DNA from: Sodaliphilus pleomorphus
Lineage (GTDB): Bacteria > Bacteroidota > Bacteroidia > Bacteroidales > Muribaculaceae
Direction of reading: 5' to 3'
Assembly (NCBI RefSeq): GCF_009676955.1
Contig: NZ_CP045696.1
Location: forward strand, 62,001-126,000
DNA length: 64,000 nt
In this document: positions 44,776 to 56,472 of the stretch, piece by piece
Numbering within the stretch: the first letter of the stretch is position 1
Layout: every line of letters begins with the position of its first letter
Made by a program: the position numbers and the translations under genes
The notes under the pieces: generated by a model
Seen by the model: the letters and a program-made list of their open reading frames with translations, nothing else
Told to the model about the DNA's origin: nothing
Databases searched by the model: none

Positions 44776-45047
44776 GAAATTTTTGATTAAAGAATTAAGT
44801 TTTTGCCGTTTTTTTTTAAATGCTTGCATGAGTAAAATAGCAATGCAGCATGGTAATCAATTTATTATCAACATCTTTTATTTCACTTCCTTTATTATAC
44901 AAATCTTTTTTAAACTGTTGTGTCAAAAACGAGGGGGAGAACTTCCGTGTCCAAATTTAACATAATGTCAATTATAGTTCAATTGTAGATTGAAATAATT
45001 AGCAAGCTTGCAACATTGATTTGAGCTGCACAAGCACTTTCCCATTA

Positions 45048-45079
45048 TTTGGTTGGCAACGGTGTTATCATTAAATTTG
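45048..45079 (+). promoter_or_regulatory. Promoter for the PAP2 phosphatase gene
   Basis: TTTG at 45048-45051, exactly 20 bases, then TAAATTTG at 45072-45079, a full match to the Bacteroidetes consensus. The start codon is 28 bases downstream. Confidence 0.7.
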
Positions 45080-45107
45080 CGTCGTCAATCAAAAATTGAA
45101 TTAAAAA

Positions 45108-45896
45108 ATGCAAGCATACAAGTTTTTCATTGCATTCACACTGTGCATCGTTACATCTCACGTTGCATTGAAAGCGCAAATTGAGAGTTACACTCATTGC
45201 GACACGCTCATCGCCATCGATTCCACACAGGCGGCAACACAATCACGCATTGAGTTGAAAAATCTTGCTGCTCCTGTTGCACTCATCGCCACGGGTTCAA
45301 TTCTGGCCTTAGATTACAGACATGGAGTTAACAAGACCGTAAATGGCTGGTTTAAAGACAATTCAAGTCAGCTTAAAATCGACAGGTTCATGCACGTTTT
45401 ACCCTCGGCAGCCTATTTGGCACTCAGCGTAACCCACATAAGAGCCAAACATGCGTTGCACGAGCGTTTGGCAGCGTTTGCAACAGCCCACATGTTGATG
45501 GCTGCAATGGGATATGGACTCAAGGCGGTAGTCAAGGAAGAGCGGCCTGGCAATTCAGGGCACCACTCTTTTCCATCGGGCCACACGACCATTGCCTTTA
45601 CCGGTGCCGAATTGTTGAGGCAGGAATATGGCAACACGCTTGGATGGGCTGGCTATGCCGTTGCCTCGGCCGAGGCTTTTCTGCGTGTCTACAACAACAA
45701 GCACTGGCTGGGTGATGTGCTCGCTGGTGCAGGAATAGGTATACTTAGCGCCCGTGCAGCCTACTGGTTGCTGCCTTGGGAACAACGTCTTTTCGGAAGA
45801 ACCAAAAAGTCAGGAAATGCGACACAACTCACGGCAATTCCACACTACGATGCGATTACTCGCTCGGTCGGAATGGCGCTTGTGGCCCACTTTTAG
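45108..45896 (+). CDS. PAP2 family membrane-associated phosphatase
   Basis: A 262-residue protein with a signal peptide (cleavage after LKAQ) and the three PAP2 motifs: [20 protein letters not shown] and [19 protein letters not shown], with the catalytic His residues in the last two. Several hydrophobic segments suggest membrane association on the periplasmic side. Family members dephosphorylate undecaprenyl pyrophosphate, phosphatidic acid or lipid A; which of these applies here is not visible. Its stop overlaps the end of the convergent smpB gene by four bases. Confidence 0.87.
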   Translation: MQAYKFFIAFTLCIVTSHVALKAQIESYTHCDTLIAIDSTQAATQSRIELKNLAAPVALIATGSILALDYRHGVNKTVNGWFKDNSSQLKIDRFMHVLPSAAYLALSVTHIRAKHALHERLAAFATAHMLMAAMGYGLKAVVKEERPGNSGHHSFPSGHTTIAFTGAELLRQEYGNTLGWAGYAVASAEAFLRVYNNKHWLGDVLAGAGIGILSARAAYWLLPWEQRLFGRTKKSGNATQLTAIPHYDAITRSVGMALVAHF

Positions 45897-46345
45897 TGTT
45901 TCATCATGCGGTCCATGTCGCGCTTGTCTTCACGCTCCTTGATGGCCTGCCGCTTGTCATATTGCTTCTTGCCTCGTGCAATGGCAATAACGAGCTTGGC
46001 AAGTCCCCTATCATTGATAAATAGTCGCAACGGAATGATGGAATAGCCTGGTTGCTCGCTCGCCTTGGCAATTTTGATGATTTCTTTACGGTTGAGGAGC
46101 AGCTTTCTGTCACGGTGTGCATCGTGGTTATAGTAGGAGCCCATGGCATATTGTGCAATGTACATGTTTTTCACCCACAGCTCACGGTTCTCAACCATGC
46201 AGTAGGTATCGGTCAGTCCTGCCTTGCCCAGTCTGATTGACTTGATCTCGGTACCTGTCAAAACCATACCGGCTGTGAAAGTCTCGATGATTTCGTAGTC
46301 GAAGTTCGCCCTGCGATTCTTTATGTTTATATTGTTTTCGGCCAT
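45893..46345 (-). CDS. smpB: SsrA-binding protein
   Basis: A 150-residue partner of tmRNA in rescuing stalled ribosomes. The beta-barrel core is seen in [43 protein letters not shown] and [39 protein letters not shown], the classical SmpB signature with its basic C-terminal tail. No tmRNA gene is visible in this window. Confidence 0.95.
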   Translation of the reverse strand: MAENNINIKNRRANFDYEIIETFTAGMVLTGTEIKSIRLGKAGLTDTYCMVENRELWVKNMYIAQYAMGSYYNHDAHRDRKLLLNRKEIIKIAKASEQPGYSIIPLRLFINDRGLAKLVIAIARGKKQYDKRQAIKEREDKRDMDRMMKH

Positions 46346-46357
46346 AGTGATGTATTT

Positions 46358-46909
46358 CTAAATGATCATTTTTTCAAGCGTCCAGCGAAAAACAAGCGGC
46401 AAGCATATCATGAGCATCGACGCAACTGCTACAAATTTTGTCTTCTTCTCCTCATCCTTCATGTTGATGTAGTCAAGTCCTTTGTAGACAATAACAAAAG
46501 TGTAGAGCAACAAGAAATAGATGGGAGAAAAGCCGTCGGCAAGCACATTGTTGAAAATTTCCAGCAATACAAGGAAAATCAAATTGTAGGCAATGAAGTT
46601 GTTGAGACGGGCATTGGCCGTAGCGGTTTTCACTATCTCAGGATACAAGCTGCCCAGAAGATAGCTTGTGAGGAAATAGGTGGCAAAGTAGCTGGAAAAC
46701 TCAACGATGGCATGCATCAGTGTCTTCGACAAGGTCCATGCAGTGGGATCATATAGCATGAGCGAGAACGAACTGATGGCAAGCAAGGCCAGCATAGGAT
46801 AGAAGCCACTCTGCAGTACTTTGTGAGTGGGATACCCCGACAAGTTGATTTCTTCCCACCCCATCTTGGGAGAAACTATCAACAGTGCTATATTTTTAAT
46901 TAGGCTCAT
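46358..46909 (-). CDS. Yip1-like integral membrane protein
   Basis: A 183-residue protein that starts at the ATG at 46909-46907; the frame is open further upstream but that region overlaps the promoter and start of the divergent permease gene. After a short N-terminus (VSPKMGWEEIN, the typical Yip1-domain beginning) there are five hydrophobic segments. Function unknown; the family includes bacterial membrane proteins of unclear role. TAATTTTG at 46942-46949 (minus) is its likely -7 box. smpB starts 12 bases after its stop, so the two probably form one transcript. Confidence 0.7.
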   Translation of the reverse strand: MSLIKNIALLIVSPKMGWEEINLSGYPTHKVLQSGFYPMLALLAISSFSLMLYDPTAWTLSKTLMHAIVEFSSYFATYFLTSYLLGSLYPEIVKTATANARLNNFIAYNLIFLVLLEIFNNVLADGFSPIYFLLLYTFVIVYKGLDYINMKDEEKKTKFVAVASMLMICLPLVFRWTLEKMII

Positions 46910-46992
46910 ATCTTCAACTTGATTTCTGTGCAAATTTCGTGCAAAATTAATATTATATTGCCATATAAACGAAAATCTTCGGCAATTTTTGC

Positions 46993-47000
46993 TACTTTTG
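46993..47000 (+). promoter_or_regulatory. -7 box for the ABC permease gene
   Basis: TACTTTTG lies nine bases before ATG 47010, so the mRNA leader would be only a few bases long. A divergent TAATTTTG for the Yip1-like gene is at 46942-46949 on the minus strand. Confidence 0.45.
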
Positions 47001-47009
47001 CCTCTTGTA

Positions 47010-48263
47010 ATGAAAGCTGAATTTTTCATAGCGCGACGTCTCAAGCTCTCGGGAAACTCCGAATCCAATGCCCCAAGCCTCAATGTGGCAATGATAGGCA
47101 TCATACTTGCCATTGTCATCATGATTTTGTCGGTTGTCATTGTCACGGGGTTCAAGAGCGAGGTAATGCACAAAATATATTCTCTCGATTCGCATCTCAA
47201 GGTTTCCAATGCGGGCCTTGGCATCGACGACAACTACTCTACCGTCGACGCCCACGACGTGTTCAATGCCGTGCTGGGCGACCCGACGCTCAAGCCCCGC
47301 ATTGAAAGCATGAGCCTGATTGCCGAGAAGCCAGCCATACTTAAGACCGATGATGATTTCAAGGGCATTGTGTACCGTGGAGTCGACCAGTATTACGACT
47401 GGAGGTATCTTAAAGATAATCTTGTGGCCGGGCGTGTTCCCAATTGCAAGGATGGGGCCGACAATCGCGAAATCATAATTTCCAAGTACATGGCCCAGCA
47501 GTTGCAGCTGCACGTGGGAGACAAGATTTTCACCTATTTCATCGACAACAAGGTTAAAATGCGACGTTCGATAATTGTGGGAATCTACAATACCGACTTC
47601 GATGCCTTTGACCAAACCTACATTGTAGGCAACATTTCACTGTTGCAGAGTGTAAACAATTGGAGTTCGTTCACAGGCAACTATGTGGGCATTAACTTAA
47701 ACCAGCTCGGCTCACTCGACAACGACTGCTACAGGGTTTATACCGACTTGTGCAAGTCGATGGTTGCCCACAACTCCCCTACTCTTTATCAAGTCACTCA
47801 AATCAAGAACAACAACGTTTCCTATTTCACGTGGCTCGGAATGCTCGACATGAATGTTGCAATCATACTCATACTGATGATCATAGTTTCATCTTTCACT
47901 TTAATTGCAGCTTTGTTGATGATTGTGCTTGAGCGTATTAAGATGGTTGGTATGCTGAAGGCAATGGGTGCCACCAATCGGTCGATAAGCCGCATTTTTA
48001 TCTACCTCACTTCAAAACTGATTGTCAAGTCGGTTATAATAGGCAATGTTGTGGGCATAGGTCTGGCATTACTCCAGCAGCATTTCCACATCGTCAGGCT
48101 CAATGCCGATGCCTACTACATGAGCTATGTGCCCATTTCCATCGACATTCCCACCCTGCTGCTTCTTAACGTGGGAATCATAGTCATTTCCTACTTGACT
48201 CTCCTTGCACCCAGTCACATTGTGTCGACAATCAAGCCCACGAGCACAATGCAGTTTGAATAA
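47010..48263 (+). CDS. LolC/LolE-type ABC transporter permease
   Basis: A 417-residue FtsX-family inner-membrane permease. One membrane segment near the N-terminus (MIGIILAIVIMILSVVIVTG) is followed by a periplasmic domain of about 225 residues and three C-terminal segments, with LERIKMVGMLKAMGATNRSI as the coupling region. This is the LolC/E layout for extracting lipoproteins from the inner membrane. ATG 47010 is preferred to TTG 46989, which would overlap the promoter. The ATPase partner is not adjacent. Confidence 0.87.
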   Translation: MKAEFFIARRLKLSGNSESNAPSLNVAMIGIILAIVIMILSVVIVTGFKSEVMHKIYSLDSHLKVSNAGLGIDDNYSTVDAHDVFNAVLGDPTLKPRIESMSLIAEKPAILKTDDDFKGIVYRGVDQYYDWRYLKDNLVAGRVPNCKDGADNREIIISKYMAQQLQLHVGDKIFTYFIDNKVKMRRSIIVGIYNTDFDAFDQTYIVGNISLLQSVNNWSSFTGNYVGINLNQLGSLDNDCYRVYTDLCKSMVAHNSPTLYQVTQIKNNNVSYFTWLGMLDMNVAIILILMIIVSSFTLIAALLMIVLERIKMVGMLKAMGATNRSISRIFIYLTSKLIVKSVIIGNVVGIGLALLQQHFHIVRLNADAYYMSYVPISIDIPTLLLLNVGIIVISYLTLLAPSHIVSTIKPTSTMQFE

Positions 48264-48308
48264 GCTGCATTGCGCTCGTGATATGACCTGTCGAGATAAA
48301 AAGCTTGC

Positions 48309-50096
48309 TCAATCGAGTTTCAGCACTGCAAGAAATGCCTTTTGGGGCACTTGCACGGTACCTATCTGTTTCATGCGTTTTTTGCCGGCTTTCTGCTTCT
48401 CCAGCAGTTTGCGCTTGCGACTCACGTCGCCGCCATAGCATTTTGCCGTCACATCTTTGCGCACCTGTTTCACCGTTTCTCGTGCAATGATTTTGGCCCC
48501 TATTGCTGCTTGGATTGCGATGTCATACTGCTGGCGCGGTATGAGTTCTTTCAGTTTTTCGCACATGCGGCGTCCCAGGCTCACAGCATTGTCGGCATGA
48601 GTGAGACTGCTCAAGGCATCCACAGGCTTACCGTTGAGCAAGATGTCGAGCTTTACAAGTTTTGATTCTCTATAAGAGCTTATGTAATAATCAAATGAGG
48701 CATATCCCTTAGATATACTCTTCAACTTGTCGTAGAAGTCAATCACAATTTCACCAAGTGGCAGGTCAAACGATAATTCCAATCGATTGCCGCTGATGTA
48801 CTTTTGATTGGTGAGCGTCCCCCTCTTGGACAGACACAATGTGATGATAGGGCCCATGTATTCGCTCAAAGTGATGATTGAAGCATGAATGTAGGGCTCT
48901 TCTATTTTTTCTATGGTCGTCACATCGGGCAAGCCTGCAGGATTGTGCACTTCGGTCATGTTTCCTTTCTTGTCGTAGACCTTATAGGAAACATTGGGCA
49001 CAGTAGTGATTACCTCCATGTTAAATTCACGGTCCAGGCGTTCTTGCACGATCTCCATGTGAAGCAGCCCCAGAAAACCACAGCGGAAGCCGAACCCCAG
49101 AGCTATCGACGACTCAGGAGTGAACGTGAGCGAGGCATCGTTGAGCTGAAGCTTCTCGAGCGACGAACGCAAGTTTTCAAAATCTTCGGGATCGATAGGA
49201 TACACGCCAGCAAACACCATGGGCTTTACCTCCTGAAAACCTTCGATTGCTTCGCTGCAAGGATTGTCGACATGGGTGATGGTGTCGCCCACTCTCACTT
49301 CTTTGGAGTCCTTGATACCGCTTATGATGTAGCCCACGTTGCCGGCACTTATCTTGTCGCGAGGGGCAAGCTTGAGCTTGAGCACGCCAAGTTCGTCGGC
49401 ATGATATTGCTCTCCTGTGTTCACAAATTTCACCAAGTCGCCCTTGTGAATCGTACCGTTCAACACCTTGAAATAAACAATGATTCCGCGGAATGGATTG
49501 AACACCGAGTCAAAGATGAGCGCCTGAAGCGGTGCTTGCGGGTCGCCTTGCGGTGCAGGAATACGCTTCACGATGGCATCGAGGATTTCGGGCACTCCCT
49601 CGCCTGTTCGGGCGCTGCAACGCAGTATCTCGCTGGGGTCACAGCCGAGCAACTCCACAATTTCGTCTTCGACCTCGTCGGGGTGAGCACTGTCCATATC
49701 AATCTTGTTGATGACAGGTATCACAGCCAAGTCGTGGTCAAGAGCAAGATACAGGTTGGATATCGTCTGGGCCTGGACACCCTGGGTAGCATCTACCACA
49801 AGCAGGCACCCCTCGCACGAGGCAATGGCACGTGATACCTCATAAGAGAAGTCGACATGCCCGGGAGTGTCGATGAGGTTGAGCGTGTATTGCTGGCCGT
49901 CTTCGATATAGTCCATCTGTATGGCATGGCTCTTGATTGTGATGCCACGCTCTCGCTCCAGATCCATGTCGTCGAGCACCTGGTTTTGCATCTCGTGCCC
50001 TGTCACCGTCTTGGTGTACTCGAGCAAGCGGTCGGCAAGTGTGCTCTTGCCGTGATCAATGTGAGCGATTATTGAGAAGTTCCTTATATTTTTCAT
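48309..50096 (-). CDS. lepA: Elongation factor 4 (LepA)
   Basis: A 595-residue translational GTPase. G1 is [19 protein letters not shown]3 is [12 protein letters not shown] and G4 is NKIDM; then come domain 2, the EF-G-like domains and the LepA-specific C-terminal domain ([40 protein letters not shown]). The full length is normal for the family. A TAAATTTG box on the minus strand (50120-50127) lies 24 bases before the start. Confidence 0.96.
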   Translation of the reverse strand: MKNIRNFSIIAHIDHGKSTLADRLLEYTKTVTGHEMQNQVLDDMDLERERGITIKSHAIQMDYIEDGQQYTLNLIDTPGHVDFSYEVSRAIASCEGCLLVVDATQGVQAQTISNLYLALDHDLAVIPVINKIDMDSAHPDEVEDEIVELLGCDPSEILRCSARTGEGVPEILDAIVKRIPAPQGDPQAPLQALIFDSVFNPFRGIIVYFKVLNGTIHKGDLVKFVNTGEQYHADELGVLKLKLAPRDKISAGNVGYIISGIKDSKEVRVGDTITHVDNPCSEAIEGFQEVKPMVFAGVYPIDPEDFENLRSSLEKLQLNDASLTFTPESSIALGFGFRCGFLGLLHMEIVQERLDREFNMEVITTVPNVSYKVYDKKGNMTEVHNPAGLPDVTTIEKIEEPYIHASIITLSEYMGPIITLCLSKRGTLTNQKYISGNRLELSFDLPLGEIVIDFYDKLKSISKGYASFDYYISSYRESKLVKLDILLNGKPVDALSSLTHADNAVSLGRRMCEKLKELIPRQQYDIAIQAAIGAKIIARETVKQVRKDVTAKCYGGDVSRKRKLLEKQKAGKKRMKQIGTVQVPQKAFLAVLKLD

Positions 50097-50170
50097 CTCT
50101 GCTTATTTCTTTCATTTTGCAAATTTACTATTTTTTTGTCAATTTCCATCGATGTGCCACAGGCTGGAGC

Positions 50171-50211
50171 AAAATAAAAAGCGCCGCTTGCCGTATTTGA
50201 CAAACAGCGCT
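50171..50211 (-). terminator. Terminator after the TPR gene
   Basis: On the minus strand AGCGCTGTTTG (50211-50201) pairs with CAAGCGGCGCT (50190-50180) with two imperfect positions, followed by TTTTTATTTT. It ends the gyrA-TPR transcript. Confidence 0.7.
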
Positions 50212-50240
50212 CTCATAGAGCAAAACTCTGTTAAAACAGA

Positions 50241-51278
50241 TTATTTCTTGTCGAGTATGCCCAGGCCATAGTTGATGTTCTCAATCACAGCCTTCACGCT
50301 TGGATATTCAGGATTGATTTCCAGAGCCTTCTGCAGGTATGGAAGAGCCTCTTTGTAAACCGGCACAACCTGGGGGGCTATTTGGTCGTTGGTTGCATTG
50401 GCAGGAGCTGCATTGATAGCCTCCTGGCCTTTCTTCCACAAGTAGTAGCCCACATTGAAGTTGGCATCGGCATTCTTCGGGTTCAACTCGACAGACTTCT
50501 TGTACATTGCGATGGCATCGTCAACATTCTTGGTCGAGTCGCTGGCATAGAGCGCACCCTTCATGTAATAGTAGGCCGAGTTGTTGGGCTCTGCAGCAAT
50601 CGCCTTGTCGACAGCAGCATAAGCCTTGTCAAACTCCTTGGCATCCAAAAGTGGCTGAAGCATCTTGCTGAAGCAGTCGGCCTTGTAGTCGGCAATGTTC
50701 AAGTTGTATTCCTTGCCAGTGTAGCCAAGTTTCAGCGCATTGTCAAATGCAGTGAAAGCCTTTTTGTAGTCAGGAATGTAGTAGTCGCACAACCCCTCAA
50801 AGAAACGTATCTGTCCCAGAATGGTGTCGGCAGGCACTTGCACATTGTTGGCCTTGGCCATGGGCGACTGTATCAACTCGCAATAGCGGCCGAATGTGTA
50901 AGCACCCTCGGCATACTGCTTGCTGGTGTAGTACATGTTGCCTGCTGCAGTCAGGTCACCTATGTGACCAGCCATAAGGGCCACCATCTCCTTTGAATAT
51001 TTGGTCTTCACTTTAGGCAGACCAGTTTTCTTGTCGATTTTATTGGTCTTCACACTGTCGAGTGGCAGTGCAGCCTCAAAATCCTTGAAGCCTTTCATCA
51101 AGTTACCCAGCATGGCTGCAGTATCGACCGGCTGATTGAGCTGAGTCTTGGCGAAGTCTTTGTCGTAAGCAGCAAATGCCTCTTTGCCCGACTTGTACAG
51201 ACTTTCAACATCACTTTGTGCATAGGCAGAACCTGCCAGCATAGATGCACATGCTAAAAGCAGAATCGTTTTTTTCAT
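50241..51278 (-). CDS. Exported TPR repeat protein
   Basis: A 345-residue protein with a signal peptide (LLLACASMLAGSAYAQ) and tetratricopeptide repeats from about residue 135 to the end, for example YYYMKGALYASDSTKNVDD and ANFNVGYYLWKKGQEA. It is probably a periplasmic scaffold; the partner is unknown. It follows gyrA by 30 bases and is likely co-transcribed with it. Confidence 0.8.
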   Translation of the reverse strand: MKKTILLLACASMLAGSAYAQSDVESLYKSGKEAFAAYDKDFAKTQLNQPVDTAAMLGNLMKGFKDFEAALPLDSVKTNKIDKKTGLPKVKTKYSKEMVALMAGHIGDLTAAGNMYYTSKQYAEGAYTFGRYCELIQSPMAKANNVQVPADTILGQIRFFEGLCDYYIPDYKKAFTAFDNALKLGYTGKEYNLNIADYKADCFSKMLQPLLDAKEFDKAYAAVDKAIAAEPNNSAYYYMKGALYASDSTKNVDDAIAMYKKSVELNPKNADANFNVGYYLWKKGQEAINAAPANATNDQIAPQVVPVYKEALPYLQKALEINPEYPSVKAVIENINYGLGILDKK

Positions 51279-51308
51279 ATTTGCGAAAAATTAAAATTTA
51301 ATTTATTA

Positions 51309-53858
51309 TTACTTGTTGTCTTGTTGTTCGTTTGTCGTGTTGTCGTTTTGGATTTCTTCGCTTGAGTTATCCAAGCTCTCTCCCTGGTTGGTGGCCAATT
51401 CGGCCTCTTCACTTTCAGGCTGAGACTGCACCTTGCACACCGAGGCAATCTCGTCGTTCTTCTTTTCAAGATTGATGAGGCGCACGCCCTGGGTGTTGCG
51501 GCCCATGACACGCAGCGAGGAAACCTTCATGCGCAGCATGATACCCGACTTGTTGATGATCACCAGGTCGTTGCTGTCGTTCACATTCTTGATTGCGATA
51601 AGCTTGCCTGTTTTTTCGGTGATATTCATCGTTTTCACACCCTTGCCGCCACGGTTGGTGACACGGTAGTCCTCAAGCTTAGAGCGCTTGCCCATGCCTT
51701 GCTCCGAGACAACGAGAACATCGTCGTCGGCACTGGTGCGCATGCATATCATGCCCACAATTTCGTCGTCGGCACTGCTCAAAGTCATACCTTTGACGCC
51801 GGTAGCCGAACGGCCCATTGTGCGAATGGTCGACTCGTTGAACCGTATTGCGCGGCCATTGCGGTCGGCAAGTATCACCTCGCTGTCGCCCTCGGTAAGG
51901 ATGGCGCCTATCAACTGGTCGTCTTCTCTCAGGTTGATGGCGATCACGCCATTGGCGCGCGGACGGGAATACTCGGAGAGACGCGTTTTCTTGACCAATC
52001 CATTCTTGGTGGCAAACACAATGTTGTGGCTCTCGTTGTACTCAGGATCCTTGAGCTTGGTGGCGCGTATGAAAGCATATATGCGGTTCTCGGGGCCAAG
52101 GTTGAGCAAGTTCTGTATTGCCCTGCCCTTAGAGTTCTTGCTGCCTTCAGGAATCTCAAACACCCTCAGCCAGTAGCAACGGCCCAAGCCTGTGAAAAAG
52201 AGCATGTAATTGTGATTGGTAGCCTCATACACATACTCGATGAAGTCCTGGTCACGTGTGTCGCTGCCCTTGGCGCCCACACCGCCACGGTTCTGAGTGC
52301 GGTATTCAGTGAGGGGCGTGCGCTTGATGTAACCGAAGTGTGAGATAGTGATAATCATGGGGTCGTCGGGGAAGAAATCCTCGGCATTCATTTCCTCACC
52401 AGAATATTCAATCTGAGTGCGGCGCTCATCGCCATACTTGTCGCGTATCTCGATGAGTTCGTCTTCTATCACCTTGCGACACACATCGGGATTGCTCAAG
52501 ATTTCTTGCAAGTGTGCAATTGTCTTCATGAGCTCGTCAAGTTCGTCGTGCAGCTTGCCTTGCTCAAGATTGGTGAGCTGGCGCAGGCGCATCTCAACGA
52601 TGGCGCGGGTTTGCACCTCGTCGAGGCCAAAACGCTCACCCAGACGCTGGCGGGCTTCATCGGTGGTCTTGCTCGACCTGATGATGTGCACCACCTCGTC
52701 GATGTTGTCGCTGGCGATAATCAAGCCCTCCAGGATGTGGGCGCGGTCTTGCGCCTTTTTCAGCTCAAACTTGGAACGGCGTATCACCACCTCGTGACGG
52801 TGATCGAGGAAGTACTGTATCAACTGCTTGAGGTTGACAGTCTCGGGGCGACCATTGACCAGGCACACGTTGTTAACACTGAACGACGACTGCAGCTCCG
52901 ACATCTTGTAGAGCTTGTTGAGCAGCACATTGGCATTCTGGTCCTTCTTCACATCAATCACTATGCGCATGCCCTGGCGGTCGCTCTCGTCGTTGATGTT
53001 GCTGATGCCGTCGATGCGTTTCTCCTCAACCAGCCGCGCAATGGCCTCGATGAGCTCGCGCTTGTTGACATTGTAGGGGATCTCGGTTACCACAATCTTG
53101 TCGCGATCGTTTTCGGTCTCAATCTCGGCCTTGGCGCGCACCACAATGCGTCCACGCCCCGTCTCGAAGGCATCTTTCACGCCTTGGTAGCCATAGATGA
53201 TGCCACCTGTGGGGAAGTCGGGCGCTTTGATGTAGTGCATGAGCTCGGGAATCGTAATGTCAGGATTCTCAAGCATGGCCAGGCAGCCGTTGATTGACTC
53301 AGTGAGATTGTGAGGGGGCATGTTGGTCGCCATACCCACGGCGATGCCGCTGGCTCCGTTCACCAGCAAGTTGGGGAAGCGCGTGGGCAAAACCACAGGC
53401 TCCTCGAGCGTGTTGTCGAAGTTCGGTTCAAAGTCGACAGTGTCCTCGTCAAGGTCACGCATCATCTCCTCGCCCATCTTGGCCAGGCGAGCCTCAGTGT
53501 AACGCATGGCTGCAGGACTATCGCCGTCGATCGAGCCAAAGTTGCCCTGGCCGTCGACAAGCGGGTAACGCATCGCCCAGTCTTGTGCCAGGCGAACCAT
53601 AGCAAAGTAAACCGACGAGTCTCCGTGGGGGTGGTACTTACCTAACACGTCACCCACGATACGTGCCGATTTTTTGTAGGGGGCATTAGAGAAATTACCC
53701 AACTTCTCCATGCCGAAGAGTACCCTGCGGTGCACAGGCTTGAAGCCGTCGCGCACGTCGGGCAGTGCTCGCGACACGATCACCGACATCGAGTAGTCGA
53801 TGTAGGATGTTCGCATCTCTTTGTCAATGTTGATCTCAATAATTCGATCGCTGTTCAT
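51309..53858 (-). CDS. gyrA: DNA gyrase subunit A
   Basis: The 849-residue breakage-reunion subunit of type II topoisomerase. [17 protein letters not shown] and [21 protein letters not shown] mark the catalytic domain, the Tyr in MRYTEA being the active-site residue. The quinolone region reads [13 protein letters not shown], with Ser at the position of E. coli Ser83 and Phe where E. coli has Asp87. Beta-pinwheel repeats fill the C-terminal third, including the GyrA-box-like [12 protein letters not shown], and an acidic Asn/Gln-rich tail ends the protein. Confidence 0.96.
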   Translation of the reverse strand: MNSDRIIEINIDKEMRTSYIDYSMSVIVSRALPDVRDGFKPVHRRVLFGMEKLGNFSNAPYKKSARIVGDVLGKYHPHGDSSVYFAMVRLAQDWAMRYPLVDGQGNFGSIDGDSPAAMRYTEARLAKMGEEMMRDLDEDTVDFEPNFDNTLEEPVVLPTRFPNLLVNGASGIAVGMATNMPPHNLTESINGCLAMLENPDITIPELMHYIKAPDFPTGGIIYGYQGVKDAFETGRGRIVVRAKAEIETENDRDKIVVTEIPYNVNKRELIEAIARLVEEKRIDGISNINDESDRQGMRIVIDVKKDQNANVLLNKLYKMSELQSSFSVNNVCLVNGRPETVNLKQLIQYFLDHRHEVVIRRSKFELKKAQDRAHILEGLIIASDNIDEVVHIIRSSKTTDEARQRLGERFGLDEVQTRAIVEMRLRQLTNLEQGKLHDELDELMKTIAHLQEILSNPDVCRKVIEDELIEIRDKYGDERRTQIEYSGEEMNAEDFFPDDPMIITISHFGYIKRTPLTEYRTQNRGGVGAKGSDTRDQDFIEYVYEATNHNYMLFFTGLGRCYWLRVFEIPEGSKNSKGRAIQNLLNLGPENRIYAFIRATKLKDPEYNESHNIVFATKNGLVKKTRLSEYSRPRANGVIAINLREDDQLIGAILTEGDSEVILADRNGRAIRFNESTIRTMGRSATGVKGMTLSSADDEIVGMICMRTSADDDVLVVSEQGMGKRSKLEDYRVTNRGGKGVKTMNITEKTGKLIAIKNVNDSNDLVIINKSGIMLRMKVSSLRVMGRNTQGVRLINLEKKNDEIASVCKVQSQPESEEAELATNQGESLDNSSEEIQNDNTTNEQQDNK

Positions 53859-53950
53859 CTTGTTTTTTCTTTGATTTTCACATTGCCGCAGTCACAAATG
53901 GGGCGAAAATGTGCCCTTCCCTCATGAAATGCGACGGAATATAAAACTTA

Positions 53951-53958
53951 CAAAGATA
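53951..53958 (-). promoter_or_regulatory. -7 box for gyrA
   Basis: TATCTTTG on the minus strand, 92 bases before the gyrA start, with a TTG 18 bases further upstream. On the plus strand of the same 348-base gap, TAATTTTG (54093-54100) could serve the Clp gene. The rest of the gap is AT-rich with nothing else seen. Confidence 0.5.
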
Positions 53959-54206
53959 ACAATTTTATTGTTACTTCAATTGCTTCGCGCTCTAAAATTT
54001 ATTTTTAAATTTAAGAATTTCCTTTTTGGCATAATAATTGCAATATAATCATAAAATCATTTGTTTTTACTGTACAGTTACAAAACATTTTGTAATTTTG
54101 GACGTTGATTCGCCCTCAATTTTGTCAATAAGACTAATGGTTTTAAAGTAGGTTTAAAGGATAACACGCATATTACCACAGTAATTATAACTCCAAAGAG
54201 GAAAAT

Positions 54207-56381
54207 ATGATGAACAAAAGCACAAAATACGCAAATCCTCGCAGCTACTGGCAGCACCATCAAGCGCCATTGCCGCAAGACGGTGTCGACTTTACCGGCG
54301 ATGACGATGACGACGACACCCTCGACGACGACGACAGCTCAGGCGCGGCTCGCGGCTCGGGCGATAGCGGTCAAGAAAGACTCGCACAGCGACGTAATGT
54401 CATGAAAAATGACAATGGGACACCTGTTATCGACAAGTATGGCAAAGACATCACCAAGGCAGCCGCCGAGGGAAAACTCGACCCGGTGATAGGCCGAGAG
54501 CGCGAGATTGCGCGTTTGGCTCAAATCTTGAGCCGTCGCAAGAAGAACAACCCTGTCTTGATAGGCGAGCCCGGTGTAGGCAAGTCGGCTATCATCGAAG
54601 GCCTGGCCCTGCGCATCAACCAGCGCAAGGTGGCACGCGTGCTCTTCGACAAGAGAATCATTTCGCTCGACATGGCCTCGGTTGTTGCCGGCACCAAGTA
54701 TCGCGGACAGTTTGAAGAGCGCATCAAGGCCATAATCGATGAAGCTGCCAACGACAAGAATATCATTCTCTTCATCGACGAGATTCACACGATTGTGGGA
54801 GCCGGCAATGCTTCGGGGTCGATGGATGCGGCCAACCTGCTCAAGCCTGCACTTGCACGAGGCGAGGTGCAGTGCATAGGCGCTACTACGCTCGATGAAT
54901 ACCGCAAGAACATAGAGAAAGACGGTGCACTTGAGCGTCGTTTCCAAAAGGTGATGGTAGAGCCAACGACACCTGAAGAGACACTCGAAATCCTGCGCAA
55001 TATAAAAGATGTGTATGAGAAGCATCACGGTGTCATCTATACCGACGGTGCACTCGAGGCTTGTGTGAAATTGACCGATCGCTACATTAGCGACCGCGCA
55101 TTTCCCGACAAGGCCATCGATGCCCTCGACGAGGCCGGCTCTCGCGTGCACATCTCCAAAGTAGTCGTGCCAAAAGAAATCGATGCGCTTGAAAAACGCA
55201 TAGCCGAGGCTCAGGACAACAAGCTGAAGGCCGTGCATGCACAGAATTTTGAAAGCGCCGCCAACTACAGAGACCAGCAAGAGAAGCTGAAACTCGAGTT
55301 GAATGACGCCAAGGAGAAATGGGAAAAAGACCTCGACTCTCGGCGCGAGACCGTCGACGAAAACGACGTTGCCGAGGTCGTGGCAATGATGACTGGCGTA
55401 CCAGTGCAACGCATTGCACAGTCAGAGGGCATAAGACTGCTTGGCATGACCGATGAGCTGAAAAATCAAATCATAGGCCAGGACGAGGCTATCGACAAGA
55501 TAGCCCGGGCAATCAGGCGCAACCGTGTGGGACTCAAGGACCCCAACCGCCCCATTGGCTCCTTTATGTTCCTTGGCCCTACGGGAGTGGGCAAAACTCT
55601 GCTTGCCAAGCGACTGGCCGAATTCCTGTTCAACTCATCCGAAGCTCTTGTGCGTATCGACATGAGTGAATATATGGAGAAGTTCAGCGTTTCCCGTCTC
55701 GTGGGCGCCCCTCCAGGCTACGTGGGCTATGAGGAAGGCGGCCAGCTCACCGAGAAAGTGCGTAGACACCCCTACTCTGTCGTTTTGCTCGACGAAATCG
55801 AGAAAGCACACCCCGATGTTTACAACATGATGCTGCAAGTGCTCGACGAGGGTTGCTTGACCGACAGCCTGGGGCGCAAAGTAGATTTCAAGAATACGAT
55901 TATCATCATGACAAGCAATATTGGCACTCGAGAGCTCAAGGACTTCGGTGCAGGTGTGGGGTTCAACACCTCTATTACCAAGGAACGCAGCGACTCGGTG
56001 ATACGCAAGGCTCTCAACCGCCAGTTCTCGCCCGAGTTCCTCAATCGTATCGACGACATCATCACCTTCTCATCGCTTGGGCAGGACGACATCATGAAGA
56101 TTATCGACATTGAGTTGAAAGGCTTCTACAAGCGTGTGGGCGAACTTGGGTTCACGCTCACCATCACCCCCGATGCCAAGAGTTTTGTGGCCCAAAAGGG
56201 CTTCGACAGCCAGTATGGCGCTCGACCCTTGAAACGTGCCATCCAGACCTACATTGAGGACCCATTGAGCGAGCTGTTGCTACGCAACGAGGACAAGCAA
56301 GGTGCCAACTTACTGATCGGTCTCAAGGACGGCCAAATCGACGCAAGCATCGAAGATGTCGCCGTAGCCGGCAACCAGTGA
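54207..56381 (+). CDS. Clp ATPase lacking the N-terminal Clp-N domain
   Basis: A 724-residue HSP100 unfoldase with two AAA+ modules. The first has [13 protein letters not shown] and [12 protein letters not shown], then a UvrB/UvrC-like middle region near residues 345-365. The second has [19 protein letters not shown] and [23 protein letters not shown]. The order fits ClpC, but the usual repeated Clp-N domain (about 140 residues) is absent: the first 60 residues are Gln/Pro-rich and then strongly acidic (nearly all Asp around residues 32-43). No Clp-N sequence is seen in the upstream gap, so this is not a simple wrong start. A good AAGAGGAAA site precedes ATG 54207. Confidence 0.88.
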   Translation: MMNKSTKYANPRSYWQHHQAPLPQDGVDFTGDDDDDDTLDDDDSSGAARGSGDSGQERLAQRRNVMKNDNGTPVIDKYGKDITKAAAEGKLDPVIGREREIARLAQILSRRKKNNPVLIGEPGVGKSAIIEGLALRINQRKVARVLFDKRIISLDMASVVAGTKYRGQFEERIKAIIDEAANDKNIILFIDEIHTIVGAGNASGSMDAANLLKPALARGEVQCIGATTLDEYRKNIEKDGALERRFQKVMVEPTTPEETLEILRNIKDVYEKHHGVIYTDGALEACVKLTDRYISDRAFPDKAIDALDEAGSRVHISKVVVPKEIDALEKRIAEAQDNKLKAVHAQNFESAANYRDQQEKLKLELNDAKEKWEKDLDSRRETVDENDVAEVVAMMTGVPVQRIAQSEGIRLLGMTDELKNQIIGQDEAIDKIARAIRRNRVGLKDPNRPIGSFMFLGPTGVGKTLLAKRLAEFLFNSSEALVRIDMSEYMEKFSVSRLVGAPPGYVGYEEGGQLTEKVRRHPYSVVLLDEIEKAHPDVYNMMLQVLDEGCLTDSLGRKVDFKNTIIIMTSNIGTRELKDFGAGVGFNTSITKERSDSVIRKALNRQFSPEFLNRIDDIITFSSLGQDDIMKIIDIELKGFYKRVGELGFTLTITPDAKSFVAQKGFDSQYGARPLKRAIQTYIEDPLSELLLRNEDKQGANLLIGLKDGQIDASIEDVAVAGNQ

Positions 56382-56410
56382 TATCCTGTGCAGCGCAAAG
56401 CATCAAAATG

Positions 56411-56459
56411 AAAAGCCATTCATGAAGAGGAAAACCTCATGAATGGCTTTATTTTATTT
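56411..56459. terminator. Bidirectional terminator between the Clp gene and tnaA
   Basis: AAAGCCATTCATGA (56412-56425) pairs perfectly with TCATGAATGGCTTT (56437-56450), with TTTATTTTATTT on the plus side and a weaker T-rich run on the minus side. It serves the two convergent genes. Confidence 0.85.
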
Positions 56460-56472
56460 GTCAATCTGTGTC

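Noticed and set aside
46910..47233. Upstream extension of the Yip1-like protein by about 108 residues
   Set aside because: It would cover the promoter and first 75 codons of the divergent permease gene, and the Yip1-like domain begins at the ATG at 46909.
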